The translations under genes were made by a program, and so were the position numbers. From contig CAVWRA010000004.1 of assembly GCA_963757265.1 (NCBI GenBank), positions 310,001 to 374,000 on the forward strand: a DNA stretch of 64,000 nt, read 5' to 3'. Below, in pieces: positions 28,527-36,572 of the stretch. Numbering within the stretch: position 1 is the first letter of the stretch; each line of letters begins with the position of its first letter. Source of the DNA: CAIVVT01 sp963757265. Lineage in GTDB: Bacteria; Acidobacteriota; Terriglobia; Bryobacterales; Bryobacteraceae. Under the pieces are notes generated by a model that worked only from the letters and a program-made list of their open reading frames with translations, searched no databases and was not told the origin of the DNA.

Positions 28527-29205
28527 ATGAGACGGTCTTGAAAAAGCACTGTTCGCGCTGGCGGCGGCCGCCTTTCCGGCGCCCGCGGCAGGGGCCGGCA
28601 GCGTTTATTCCGAGTCCACATACAGCGAGTCCGGGCTCAGCGCCAGCGGGACACTGACGACAACGCCGGTGGTCCCAGACGAGTACCTGATGACCCGAGT
28701 CAGCGGCCAACGGAACGGCGATCCCAGAACGGCCTTCCTATATGGGGCCACCGGGGCGCCGGGCAGCCTGGTCTATATCTCCAATGGATCGAGCGTCAAC
28801 AATCTGCTGTTCGAGCCGCAGGCCAACCGATCGTTCAGCGCTTGGACGGGAGCAAACGACATGCCCGGCGGGTTCATTTATCAAACCGCCGGCGGGGAGT
28901 TCAATCCCTTTACTAACAATGGCCTGACCTGCGAATACAAACTGACCGCGGGCGGCTCCGACGATGCCATCCCGATGCAGTCCCCGGCCACTGAGGAGAC
29001 GTCCGGACCCGCCAGTCTGGCGCTGGCTGGGGCGAACCTGCCGGGGTTAGCCAGACTGCTGAGACGGCGGTGCCGGCGGGGGCGGGCTCCGGGCAGTCGT
29101 AGAATAGTAATGCTCAAAGTCGAAAAATCTCCTAAAGCCCTTGCGCGGGCGACCGATACGGTAATAGAACTAAATAGTTGTGGTCCTGGAACTTTTGGGA
29201 TCTAG
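28527..29205 (+). pseudogene. decayed PEP-CTERM-like secreted protein gene
   Basis: An ATG at 28527 reads only MRRS before a stop. One base out of phase, the sequence continues KALFALAAAAFPAPAAGAGS, which looks like the core of a signal peptide. It then runs through a roughly 150-residue beta-rich segment (DEYLMTRVSGQRNGDPRTAFLYG, PGSLVYISNGSSVNN). The C-terminus reads TEETSGPASLALAGANLPGLARLLRRRCRRG. This resembles a PEP-CTERM sorting tail (Pro-Glu-Pro, hydrophobic helix, Arg cluster) whose PEP motif has become SGP. Both export signals are therefore damaged. No exosortase gene is in the window. Confidence 0.5.
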
Positions 29206-29347
29206 CAATCGCGGGCTGTTCGAGGTAGATTCTATGTTGGCAGCATGAATTGGAGCCGACCTGTCCGCCTGAGGTTGAGGCTCGAGGATGAAAAGGTCTA
29301 ACCCGGGTGAACAAGCCACCCAAAGAGAACAAAGGAGAAACTGAGAC

Positions 29348-29530
29348 ATGTCTTTCTTGAAGAACTTCCTGAGCAACGAAGAAGGGCAGGACATGGTGGA
29401 ATACACCCTGTTGCTGGCTTTCGTGGCTTTGGCCGCCGGCGCGGCCTACGTGGCCATTGGCGGCCAGGTCAGCGCCATTTGGAGCAAGGCCCAGGGCGAC
29501 ATCACCTCCGCTGACACAGCCGCCCACTAA
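29348..29530 (+). CDS. Flp-family type IVb pilin, copy 1, 60 aa
   Basis: The 60-residue protein has the type IVb prepilin layout. A short positive leader ends EEG, cleavage is expected after that Gly, and the mature chain starts QDMVEYTLLLAFVALAAGAAY with Glu at +5 and Tyr beside it. A hydrophobic helix and a short polar tail (SKAQGDITSADTAAH) follow. A strong ribosome site, AAAGGAGAAA, lies just upstream of the ATG. It is nearly identical to the pilin at 33553-33735. No prepilin peptidase, secretin or ATPase genes are present here, so assembly genes must be elsewhere. Confidence 0.9.
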   Translation: MSFLKNFLSNEEGQDMVEYTLLLAFVALAAGAAYVAIGGQVSAIWSKAQGDITSADTAAH

Positions 29531-29547
29531 TCGGACCTGTTTTCGCA

Positions 29548-29579
29548 CGTGGCAGGGCGACGACTCCGCCCTGCCATGT
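29548..29579 (+). terminator. hairpin terminator after Flp pilin 1
   Basis: GGCAGGGCG (29551-29559) pairs perfectly with CGCCCTGCC (29567-29575) around a seven-base loop, and the stem extends with G-T pairs. It lies 20 bases after the stop. A closely related stem follows pilin copy 2. Confidence 0.65.
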
Positions 29580-29945
29580 CCCTTGCCCCGCTTCGTTTTC
29601 GGGTGATTCCAGAGAACGGAGATGGGCGCCAAGCCGTCACGGCATGGTCCCCGCAGGGCTGATGAGTGTTGGGTGGCACGAGTAGTGCTGCGCGACTCGG
29701 CTAGTTCGTATCTCCCACTTGATCGGAACACCGTTGTGACACGGTAAGGACCCCGTGGCGCCACCTGTATGGGTCGGCTACGGGGTTCTTTCATGGCAGC
29801 GCGTGAGCGCTGCGGCGATCGCGCGGCGATCTTGACCCCCATTTCCGTTTTGGGTAGTTGTTGATAACCTCTTGATGGCCTCCAACGCCTTTATTCATGC
29901 GGGTTTCAACGTGATAAAGACGCTCTGGAGGTCAACACCCAATGG
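29580..29945. other. gap with one secondary hairpin, no gene
   Basis: GACCCCGT (29749-29756) can pair with ACGGGGTT (29780-29787), followed by CTTTC, a weak terminator-like structure. Otherwise the stretch between pilin 1 and the IS1380 relic has no coding signal. Confidence 0.35.
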
Positions 29946-30434
29946 GTGAAAAACCCGACGGACCCTTTCAGCTCGCCTTCAATGCCTCCCTCAAGGTCGA
30001 TTTCCAAGGTGGAGTTTCATTTCGGGGAGTTGTTCCCCCGCGTAGGATTCATCGTGACCAACCTGGAGACGGAGAGCCTTGCAGCGGTGCGGTTCTACAA
30101 CAAGAGTGCAACGGCGGAACGGTGGATCAAGGAGGGCAAGCTGGCGGTGAAGATGACGCGGCTGAATTGCCACCGCTTCCGGTCGAATGTAGTGCGGCTA
30201 TGGCTGAGCCTGATTGCGTACAACTTGGGGAATCTATGGCGGCGGTTGGTGCTACCGAAGCGGATCGAGAAGTGGTCCCTGACCAGCCTGCAGCAGCGGT
30301 TGGTGAAGACCGGCGGCCGGTTGGTGAAACACGCCCGATACTACTGGCTGCTATTGGCGGAGAGCCACCTCACGCGGCGGCTCTTCAGTGCGAGGGTAGG
30401 AAGGATCGCCGCCTCGCCGGTGCCGACGGGGTGA
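29946..30434 (+). mobile_element. IS1380-family transposase, C-terminal remnant
   Basis: From about residue 20 the frame reads KVEFHFGELFPRVGFIVTNL, then AAVRFYNKSATAERWIKEGK, MTRLNCHRFRSN, LWLSLIAYNLGNLWRRLVLP and LTSLQQRLVKTGGRLVKHARYYW. This is the distal part of an IS1380-type DDE transposase. The N-terminal two thirds, including the first catalytic Asp residues, is missing, and no terminal inverted repeats are seen. It is a dead remnant left beside the pilin gene. Confidence 0.8.
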
Positions 30435-30656
30435 ACGCAGGCGATGGGCGCAGCGAAATCAGACGGCCAGGAGGTGAGGTTCGGAGAGGTGTTCGTGGAA
30501 TGCGCTGGAAAGGCAGGATTTCCCGGTTTTGAGTTTTTCTGGTAGGCGACAATTGCGCCTTGCGGGGGCAAAGACGGCTCCCGGAGGAGAGAATGCAACC
30601 CGCAGGATCGAAAGATGGCGGCCGGGCGTATGCTGAACAGGAGCCGGGAGTCCAAA
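30435..30656. other. gap without a recognisable gene
   Basis: The sequence between the transposase remnant and the spermidine-synthase-like gene shows no convincing gene or regulatory motif. It may be leftover flank of the IS insertion. Confidence 0.3.
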
Positions 30657-30887
30657 ATGGAAATCTCAGCGAAGCTGGCTATGCAACGCCGAGTTCTACG
30701 CAGATTCCGAAACCTGCTCCGTGAGGCATACACCAGTGCGGTTTCCCATCACTCTACACTCAAGGCACTGCAGTGTTTTTGGCCGCTGTCGCCATACTTT
30801 CGCGTGGGATTGCGAGAGAACCTGTTCATTCGCGATGATGACCTGTCCGCGCATCGGGTGGCATCGATCGCGCAGCCACGGGCATGA
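30657..30887 (+). CDS. doubtful small ORF overlapping the spermidine-synthase-like gene
   Basis: A 76-residue frame starting MEISAKLAMQRRVLRRFRNLLREA ends in a TGA that overlaps the next ATG by four bases (ATGA). That junction is what one expects of a coupled gene. The composition is Arg/Leu-rich with no family resemblance, no clear ribosome site and no hydrophobic segment, so it may be chance. Confidence 0.25.
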   Translation: MEISAKLAMQRRVLRRFRNLLREAYTSAVSHHSTLKALQCFWPLSPYFRVGLRENLFIRDDDLSAHRVASIAQPRA

Positions 30888-33262
30888 ATAAAGATTCTTC
30901 GAAAGCGGCTCTGGCGCTGTATACGCTGTCAGGCTTCACGGGCCTGCTGGCCGAGCAGGGCATCGAGAAGTACACCGGGCTGCTGGTGGGCGTCACCGCC
31001 TCCGCCGCGGCGGTGGTGGTTTTCACGTACTTTTTGGGATTCGCGATCGGCGGATTCGTGGCGGCGCGGCTGCTGCGGCGCGGCTCGCTGAAGCGTTCGT
31101 TGCAGGCTTACGGGCTGGTGGAATTGAGCGTCGGCCTGGCCTGCGTAGTGTTTACCTATGCCTTCCATCCCGCCATGGAGGCGCTAGCGCCGCTGCAGAG
31201 CATGGTGGGCGGAACACTGGCCCGGCAGGCGATGCGATTCGGCTGCGGCTGCGTGTTGATTCTGCCGATTGCGGCATTGATGGGCGCCTCGTTTCCGCTG
31301 ATCGCGCAGGTCCTCGACAGCGAGGCCGAAACCGGCCCGCGGCGCTGGTCCGTGGCCTACACTTTCAACCTGGCGGGGGCGGTGCTGGCGGCGCTGCTGG
31401 CGCCGTATTTCATCCTGCCGCGCATCGGATTGCGTGGCGGCATGTGGCTGTGCTGCGCCATCTGCGCCTCGATTGCCGCTGCCGCCCAGTTGCTTGCGAG
31501 CGAGTCCGCTGCGCCGGCGGCGGCTGGCGCCGCGCCGGCGCCGCGCCCGCGCGTGGATCGGGAGAGTTCCCTGCTGCTGCTGATTGCCTTCGTCTCCGGC
31601 TTGGCGTTCTTCGCTCTTGAAGTGATCTGGACGCACCTCATCGGCACCGTGATCGGCGGTAGCGTCTACGCGTTCTCGTCGATGCTGGCCGCGGTGCTGC
31701 TGGGCCTGTGGATTGGCGCGGCCTGGGTCAACTGGGACGACAAGATGCGGCGGCTCCCGATCTGGGTACTGCTGGCGTTGTGCGCTGGCACCCTGCTCGT
31801 GCAGTTCTGGACGTGGGACCTGATCTGCGTTCTGTTTGTCCTGCCCGGGCCGGCCATCTATCGAAGTTTCTTCGGCCGTGAATTATACCGGCTGCTGATT
31901 GCGCTGGCGGTGACTGTTCCGCCGGCGGCGGTGCTGGGCATGATTTATCCGCGCGTGCTGCGCAGCCCGAGCGACAGACGCGATGGCAGCGCGTGGCTGG
32001 CGGGCTACCTGAGCGCCTCGAACTCACTGGGCTGCCTGGTGGGCGCGCTGGGCGCGACGTTCCTGTTTGTGCCATATTTCGGTTCAGAAAATTCGCTGAA
32101 AGGCCTGATCGTTCTTTTCGCCGCGCTGGCTCTGATTTTTCTGGCCGGCGAATCCAGCCAATCTCGTTTCGCGCGGCTGGCCGCGGCCGGCGCGATTGCG
32201 ATCATGCCGCTCGGCGCGCTGGCAAGGCACTGGGATTGGTTGCGGCTGACCTCCGGAGCGGCGGTGTATTTCGGTGAACCGGCGCGGGCCGCGGCGGGCG
32301 AGGCCGCGCCCACGAAACGCCGCCTCGTTTTCCGCGATGAGCACGTCCAGGGCGGTTTCACAACCGTCGTCGATGTCTCGCCGGCTGACGGCCGGTCAGG
32401 TCCCGTCATCCGATCCCTGTATACCAACGGCAAGGTGCAGGTGAACGACGATCCGGGCGGCGAGTTCGCGCGGCTGAACTTCGGCATCGTGTTCGTGCCG
32501 GCCCTGTTTGTAGGGAACTTCGACCGCGCGCTGCTGATCGGTTTGGGCGCGGGGCAGAGCGCCCGGATGCTGAAGGAGGCCGGATTTCATGAAATCGATG
32601 TCGCCGAATTCTCGCCCGGCATAGTGAGCGCGGCGGCGGCGGATTTCCGGCACATCAATCATCGAATTCTGGACGATCCGAGCGTGCGGGTGATCCTGGA
32701 AGACGGCCGCAATCTGCTGCTGGTCGAGCGTGACCGGAAGTATAGCCTGATCACGGTGCTGCTGAGCTCGATCTCATTCTCCGGCACCACCAACCTGTAT
32801 TCGCGGGAATTCTGCGAATTGGTGCGCCAGCGGCTGGAGCCGGACGGCATCCTGCAGCTATCGGTGCCGCTGCATCGGATCGGACCGGACGCCATCAGTT
32901 CGGCCATCGCCACGGCCCGCGCGGTGTTCCCCTACGTGGCCTACTGGAGCTACGCGGGACAAGGAATGCTCGTTGCCGGCAACCACCCCCTCATCATCCA
33001 TCCCGGGCGAACAGAACGCCTGCGGGAATGGCTGGGCAAATCCGACGACGTCCAGCCAGGCCGCGCGGGTCAGGTATTGGACGACCTGACGCACGCTGAA
33101 TTGCTGAGCAGCGCGGGCGTGGACGCACTGATTGCGCGCCGCAAGCCCGTCATCAACACCGACCACAACCGCTATATCGAGTACGACACGCCGCGATACT
33201 CCTCGTCGCAACGCGATTGGCGAGTTTATAACCTGGCTTTCTTCCGCGCCTATAACAAGTGA
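30884..33262 (+). CDS. membrane-fused spermidine-synthase-like protein, 792 aa
   Basis: The N-terminal 470 residues contain about 12 hydrophobic helices (for example AALALYTLSGFTGLLAEQG and VVVFTYFLGFAIGGFVAARLL), arranged like the MFS-type domain of fused spermidine synthases. The C-terminal 300 residues form a Rossmann methyltransferase/aminopropyltransferase-like domain: RALLIGLGAGQSARMLKEAGFHEIDVAEFSPGIV, then DDPSVRVILEDGRNLLL. The conserved Asp box of true spermidine synthases is altered, so polyamine synthesis is not assured. It is a cytoplasmic-membrane protein of uncertain substrate. Confidence 0.75.
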   Translation: MNKDSSKAALALYTLSGFTGLLAEQGIEKYTGLLVGVTASAAAVVVFTYFLGFAIGGFVAARLLRRGSLKRSLQAYGLVELSVGLACVVFTYAFHPAMEALAPLQSMVGGTLARQAMRFGCGCVLILPIAALMGASFPLIAQVLDSEAETGPRRWSVAYTFNLAGAVLAALLAPYFILPRIGLRGGMWLCCAICASIAAAAQLLASESAAPAAAGAAPAPRPRVDRESSLLLLIAFVSGLAFFALEVIWTHLIGTVIGGSVYAFSSMLAAVLLGLWIGAAWVNWDDKMRRLPIWVLLALCAGTLLVQFWTWDLICVLFVLPGPAIYRSFFGRELYRLLIALAVTVPPAAVLGMIYPRVLRSPSDRRDGSAWLAGYLSASNSLGCLVGALGATFLFVPYFGSENSLKGLIVLFAALALIFLAGESSQSRFARLAAAGAIAIMPLGALARHWDWLRLTSGAAVYFGEPARAAAGEAAPTKRRLVFRDEHVQGGFTTVVDVSPADGRSGPVIRSLYTNGKVQVNDDPGGEFARLNFGIVFVPALFVGNFDRALLIGLGAGQSARMLKEAGFHEIDVAEFSPGIVSAAAADFRHINHRILDDPSVRVILEDGRNLLLVERDRKYSLITVLLSSISFSGTTNLYSREFCELVRQRLEPDGILQLSVPLHRIGPDAISSAIATARAVFPYVAYWSYAGQGMLVAGNHPLIIHPGRTERLREWLGKSDDVQPGRAGQVLDDLTHAELLSSAGVDALIARRKPVINTDHNRYIEYDTPRYSSSQRDWRVYNLAFFRAYNK

Positions 33263-33552
33263 TCGGGAGCGGGCGGCGGCGCGGACCAATGCCGGACCAA
33301 CACCGCGCGTTGATTTAGTAGCGGATGGAAAAGTCGCCTTGATTCACAAGCGTCGAATCCGGTTACAGAACAAAGACAACGATGATGGTTCTAGTATCTT
33401 TGGGTACTGGTGTCTGCGTGCAGTCTGGGATAAGCTCGAAAACGCGTCGTAATAAGGAAGCCGCCATCTCCCGGCCATGTGACAGTGGTTGGAGACTGAG
33501 ACGGCCGAACCGCTAAGGGCGGAGACCCGTCAAGAATGGGAGGAATCAAAAA

Positions 33553-33735
33553 GTGTCATTTCTAAGGAACCTGCTAAGGAACGAAGAAGGGCAGGACATG
33601 GTGGAATACACCCTGTTGCTGGCTTTCGTGGCTTTGGCCGCCGGCGCCGCCTACATCGCAATTGGCGGCCAAGTCAGCGCGATCTGGAGCAAAGCCCAAG
33701 GCGACATCACGTCGGCTGATACGGCCGCGCATTAA
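33553..33735 (+). CDS. Flp-family type IVb pilin, copy 2, 60 aa
   Basis: This pilin differs from copy 1 at only a few positions (SFLRNLLRN for SFLKNFLSN, and YIAIGG for YVAIGG). It keeps the EEG/QDMVEY processing site. The start is a GTG, preceded by GGGAGGA. Upstream and downstream flanks differ from copy 1 except for the terminator stem, so selection or recent conversion has kept the gene body alike. It may allow dosage control or a heteropolymeric pilus. Confidence 0.9.
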   Translation: MSFLRNLLRNEEGQDMVEYTLLLAFVALAAGAAYIAIGGQVSAIWSKAQGDITSADTAAH

Positions 33736-33754
33736 TCACGTTTCTCTTCGACTG

Positions 33755-33781
33755 TGGCAGGGTCAGATGTCCGCCCTGCCA
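33755..33781 (+). terminator. hairpin terminator after Flp pilin 2
   Basis: TGGCAGGG (33755-33762) pairs with CCCTGCCA (33774-33781) around an eleven-base loop, the same stem sequence as after pilin 1. Confidence 0.6.
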
Positions 33782-34049
33782 GCTCCGCTGCTCCGCTTGG
33801 CCTCTGTCGGTGTGGGGAAGGAGGACGTGTGCCGCACCATTGAGCGCCCGGGGTCATCCGCGGCGGAGAACGGGCCTCAATCGAGCTTCTACGGCGACCG
33901 CTACCTGCGCGACAGAAGTCGTCTGCCGGTCGCGCGGCTGGCGAAGCCCTCGGCCCGGGCGTCGAACATTCGAAACAGCCCAGGAAAATGGCGACACCCG
34001 CAACTCCCATGCAGGACCGGCGCGCCCACGCGCGTCCCAGGCGGGCGGA
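33782..34049. other. gap without a recognisable gene
   Basis: Only overlapping frames with no family signal occur between the pilin 2 terminator and the end of the pentapeptide-repeat gene. Nothing regulatory stands out. Confidence 0.4.
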
Positions 34050-35543
34050 TTACACGCCGGCCCGGTGGGAGGCGGCCGGGGCGGGGTGGGATGTATCGTC
34101 CTGGTCGAGCTTCTGACGGAACTCGGGGTCGAAGCGCGCGCTGGCCCAGTTCTGGGCGGCCTTCACCTGTTCAACGGTGAGCCCGGACGCGCGCTCCAGG
34201 CAGGCGTCGGCCAGGTCCGCGCCTTCAAAGTGGGCTTCGTAGAGGTAGGCGCCTTCCAGGTTGGCTTCACACAACGTGGCCCGTTCCAGGTGTGCGGCCA
34301 TGAGCATGGCCCGTTCCAGAAAGGCCTGGCTGAGGTTGGCGCCTTCGAGGTGGGCCCGGCGCAGATTCGCGGCGGTCAATTCGGCGCCTCGCAGGATCGC
34401 CCCCTCCAGGTGCGCGCCGCCTAGTTCGGCTTTCTCCAGGCGGGCGTCCAGGAGGTTGCTGCGCTCCAGGTGCGCGGCCATCAACTTGGCGCCCTCCATG
34501 TGCGTGGCCTGGAGATTGGCCGCTTCGAGGTTAGCCAGGATGAGGTAGGCCCCTTCCAGGCGGGCGTCGAGCAGATTGGCGTCCTCCAGATGGGCGTTCA
34601 TAAGATAGGCCCGCTCCAGGCGCGCTTCCATCAGGTTGGCGCGTTCGAGATGCGCGCCGCCGAGCTCGGCCCGGTCGAGGCTGGCTTCCATCAGGTTGGC
34701 CCGTTCCAGATGCGCTGCGCGGAGGTCCGCGCCGTCCAGGCAGGACTGTGTGAAATTGGCGCGCTCCAGATGGGCGTCGCGGAAATTGGCCTTCTCGAGA
34801 TGGGCCTGGGAGAGATCCGCGCCCTCGAGATTGGTCCCAGCGAGATTCAGCGCGCGGCCCGGCGGCTCGCGGCGGCCGCCGCGCTCGCGCCGGCCCAGCA
34901 CCGTGAGAATGGCCTGCACATCGATGTCTGGTGTTTTGGGCGCTATGGTCTCGGCCGTGGCCGTCGTGGCAGGCTCATGGCCGTTGGGACCCGCGGCTGG
35001 CGCGGGAGAGGGAGCCGCAGTATGCCGGCGGACGTAGGCCGACAGTACTTCCATCACCGTCCAATGGTCGCGCGGCGACTCCCGGGCGATTCTTTCGAGC
35101 GCGTAGATGCCCCCCAACCGCACTGTGAGGTTAGGCTGGCCGCCCTCGGTCGCCGCGAGCTGCTCCACGGCCTGGGTGTAGCAGGACGTGAGGTGTCCCG
35201 CTGCGATCAGCCGCGCGTTCTGGTCCGCGACTAGGACTCGGCGCCATGCAAAGTACAGGATAATGAGGCCGCATGCACCCAAAAACATCTGCATGAGGGG
35301 TTTGCGGAACTCGTTCTCCAGCTGCAGGCGCTGAAGCCTGTCAGCGGCGGCGGCTGCCGGTCCGAGCAGTTCATTCACCTGCCGATGGGGGATTTCGCGG
35401 AGGATCCAGATGGAGACCAGGATCAGCGCCACAGCGACCGTCGTGGTCACGACAGCCGAAGCCCGCTCCCGGAGAGGCGAAAAGTCGAGTGCGGCCAGAC
35501 GCCGCTGAAGTCCTGAAAGGTAGTTTATGAAACGTGTTCTCAT
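34050..35543 (-). CDS. membrane protein with long pentapeptide-repeat domain, 497 aa
   Basis: Two hydrophobic helices occur early (AVVTTTVAVALILVSIWIL, about 30-50, and FLGACGLIILYFAWRRVLV, about 87-107). They bracket a roughly 35-residue periplasmic or cytoplasmic loop. A linker containing QPNLTVRLGGIYALERIARESPRDHWTVMEVLSAYVR is the conserved pre-repeat segment of this class. From about residue 235 to 465 come some 45 pentapeptide units of the A(D/N)LxX type (GADLSQAHLEKANFRDAHLERANF), predicted to fold as a right-handed quadrilateral beta-helix. The role is unknown; DNA-mimicry or scaffold roles are known for other repeat proteins, but the membrane anchor argues for an envelope scaffold. 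Confidence 0.85.
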   Translation of the reverse strand: MRTRFINYLSGLQRRLAALDFSPLRERASAVVTTTVAVALILVSIWILREIPHRQVNELLGPAAAAADRLQRLQLENEFRKPLMQMFLGACGLIILYFAWRRVLVADQNARLIAAGHLTSCYTQAVEQLAATEGGQPNLTVRLGGIYALERIARESPRDHWTVMEVLSAYVRRHTAAPSPAPAAGPNGHEPATTATAETIAPKTPDIDVQAILTVLGRRERGGRREPPGRALNLAGTNLEGADLSQAHLEKANFRDAHLERANFTQSCLDGADLRAAHLERANLMEASLDRAELGGAHLERANLMEARLERAYLMNAHLEDANLLDARLEGAYLILANLEAANLQATHMEGAKLMAAHLERSNLLDARLEKAELGGAHLEGAILRGAELTAANLRRAHLEGANLSQAFLERAMLMAAHLERATLCEANLEGAYLYEAHFEGADLADACLERASGLTVEQVKAAQNWASARFDPEFRQKLDQDDTSHPAPAASHRAGV

Positions 35544-36147
35544 TGGGTCCTCCGGCGCCTAAAAAGGCTATGGCGGAACTGCCAAAATCGCCGCGTTGCA
35601 GCGACTCTTCATTACTTATACTACTGACTCAAATAAGCAAATATCTGGGGACAGCGCGATGCCGCAGGACTTTTCGAGCCCGCGCACCGGGCGGCCCGGC
35701 CCGGTAATGAAACGGCGGTCCCGGCTGCAACGACATCCGTTCTCCAACCTCCGAATGGCCCATGCGCCGCGGGCTTCGGGCGGCCGCGGCAGGTAACCGG
35801 AGGCGGCCGAAACTGAAGACAGCGCATGGAGAAAAGACTTCCTGGCGTAAGTTTACTATCATCCATTCCTCGGGCATAGTTCTATTTCTATCAGCGGGGC
35901 ATAGTTTGGGCGGCAGCGGGAAAAGCCGGGGGCCGGGGGGGCGAGGATGGGAGCGGGTTAGAGGCGGGTGGAAGCTCCTTGCGGGTGGGTCGGGCGGCCT
36001 CCGTCAACGCTTCCGGGGGGATGCGGGGCGGGCGGGAGGTGGTTCGTTCGCGGATTTTTGCGAAACAAAGCCAATTGGTGGGTCAGGCGTTGCAGGTGAA
36101 TGAGTTGGAGTGGGTTGGGAGGGAGTGGCGGCGGGTGTCGAGGAGCC
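35544..36147. other. long gap without a recognisable gene
   Basis: Between the pentapeptide gene and the REP-like block there is no credible coding frame. The stretch has a lower-GC patch near 35610-35650 and 35850-35910, possibly the promoter zone of the divergent pentapeptide gene. The large forward frame spanning much of 36.0-37.1 kb is a shadow of the transposase strand. Confidence 0.4.
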
Positions 36148-36222
36148 ACCGCTCCCTGACGGTCGCGGCTCTGAAACGGGCGGCTGGGGAACAGCGCAAC
36201 CGCTCCCTTACGGTCGCGGCTT
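36148..36222. repeat. two REP-like units
   Basis: ACCGCTCCCTGACGGTCGCG (36148-36167) and ACCGCTCCCTTACGGTCGCG (36199-36218) are adjacent copies of a short dispersed repeat whose core, CTCCCTNACGGTCGCGGCTC, recurs at 40559-40586 and 57622-57644 and in the 53-base tandem at 22.3 kb. They lie just outside the likely end of the IS110 element. Confidence 0.75.
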
Positions 36223-36239
36223 CCATGAGAAGGCTGCCC

Positions 36240-36572
36240 CGGTCAAGGGTTTTTTCTCAAATTCTTTCCTGCCGCTGTTGGCCGACCGACGGGAGGCGCC
36301 GCGGCGTCCTCGCGTCTTCCTATTCTCAGCACTGCTCTGTTCTGCCGCCTGTTCCCGGCAATGCTCTGTTGTCTGTTCCGCCACCGCCGGATCGCCCTGC
36401 TTCCATTCGCACTCTTGATGGAGCGGTTTGCTCCGGTGCCAGTTGGGGTCCTCAATTTCGAACGGGTGCTGCCATCTCTGTGCCGAAGTGGCGCCCCCGT
36501 TTCCAGGAACGCTCTTCCGCCGCGACCTCGCAGTCACCCGAACCCGGCGATTTGCATCACACTCCAATCCAT
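36240..36572 (-). ncRNA. candidate bridge-RNA region of the IS110 element
   Basis: IS110-family recombinases are known to use a bridge RNA encoded in the element's non-coding end. Here only about 70 bases lie upstream of the gene, while more than 300 non-coding bases lie downstream. The downstream end is therefore the likelier RNA location, as in the IS1111 group. This is inferred from gene placement; no covariance model was run. Confidence 0.3.

Noticed and set aside
33400..33440. Sigma-54 promoter (GG-N10-GC) upstream of pilin 2
   Set aside because: The GG and GC dinucleotides near 33415 are separated by nine rather than ten bases and the flanking consensus is poor.
33662..34180. 172-residue plus-strand frame after pilin 2
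   Set aside because: It starts inside the pilin gene, crosses the terminator hairpin and has no recognisable domain.
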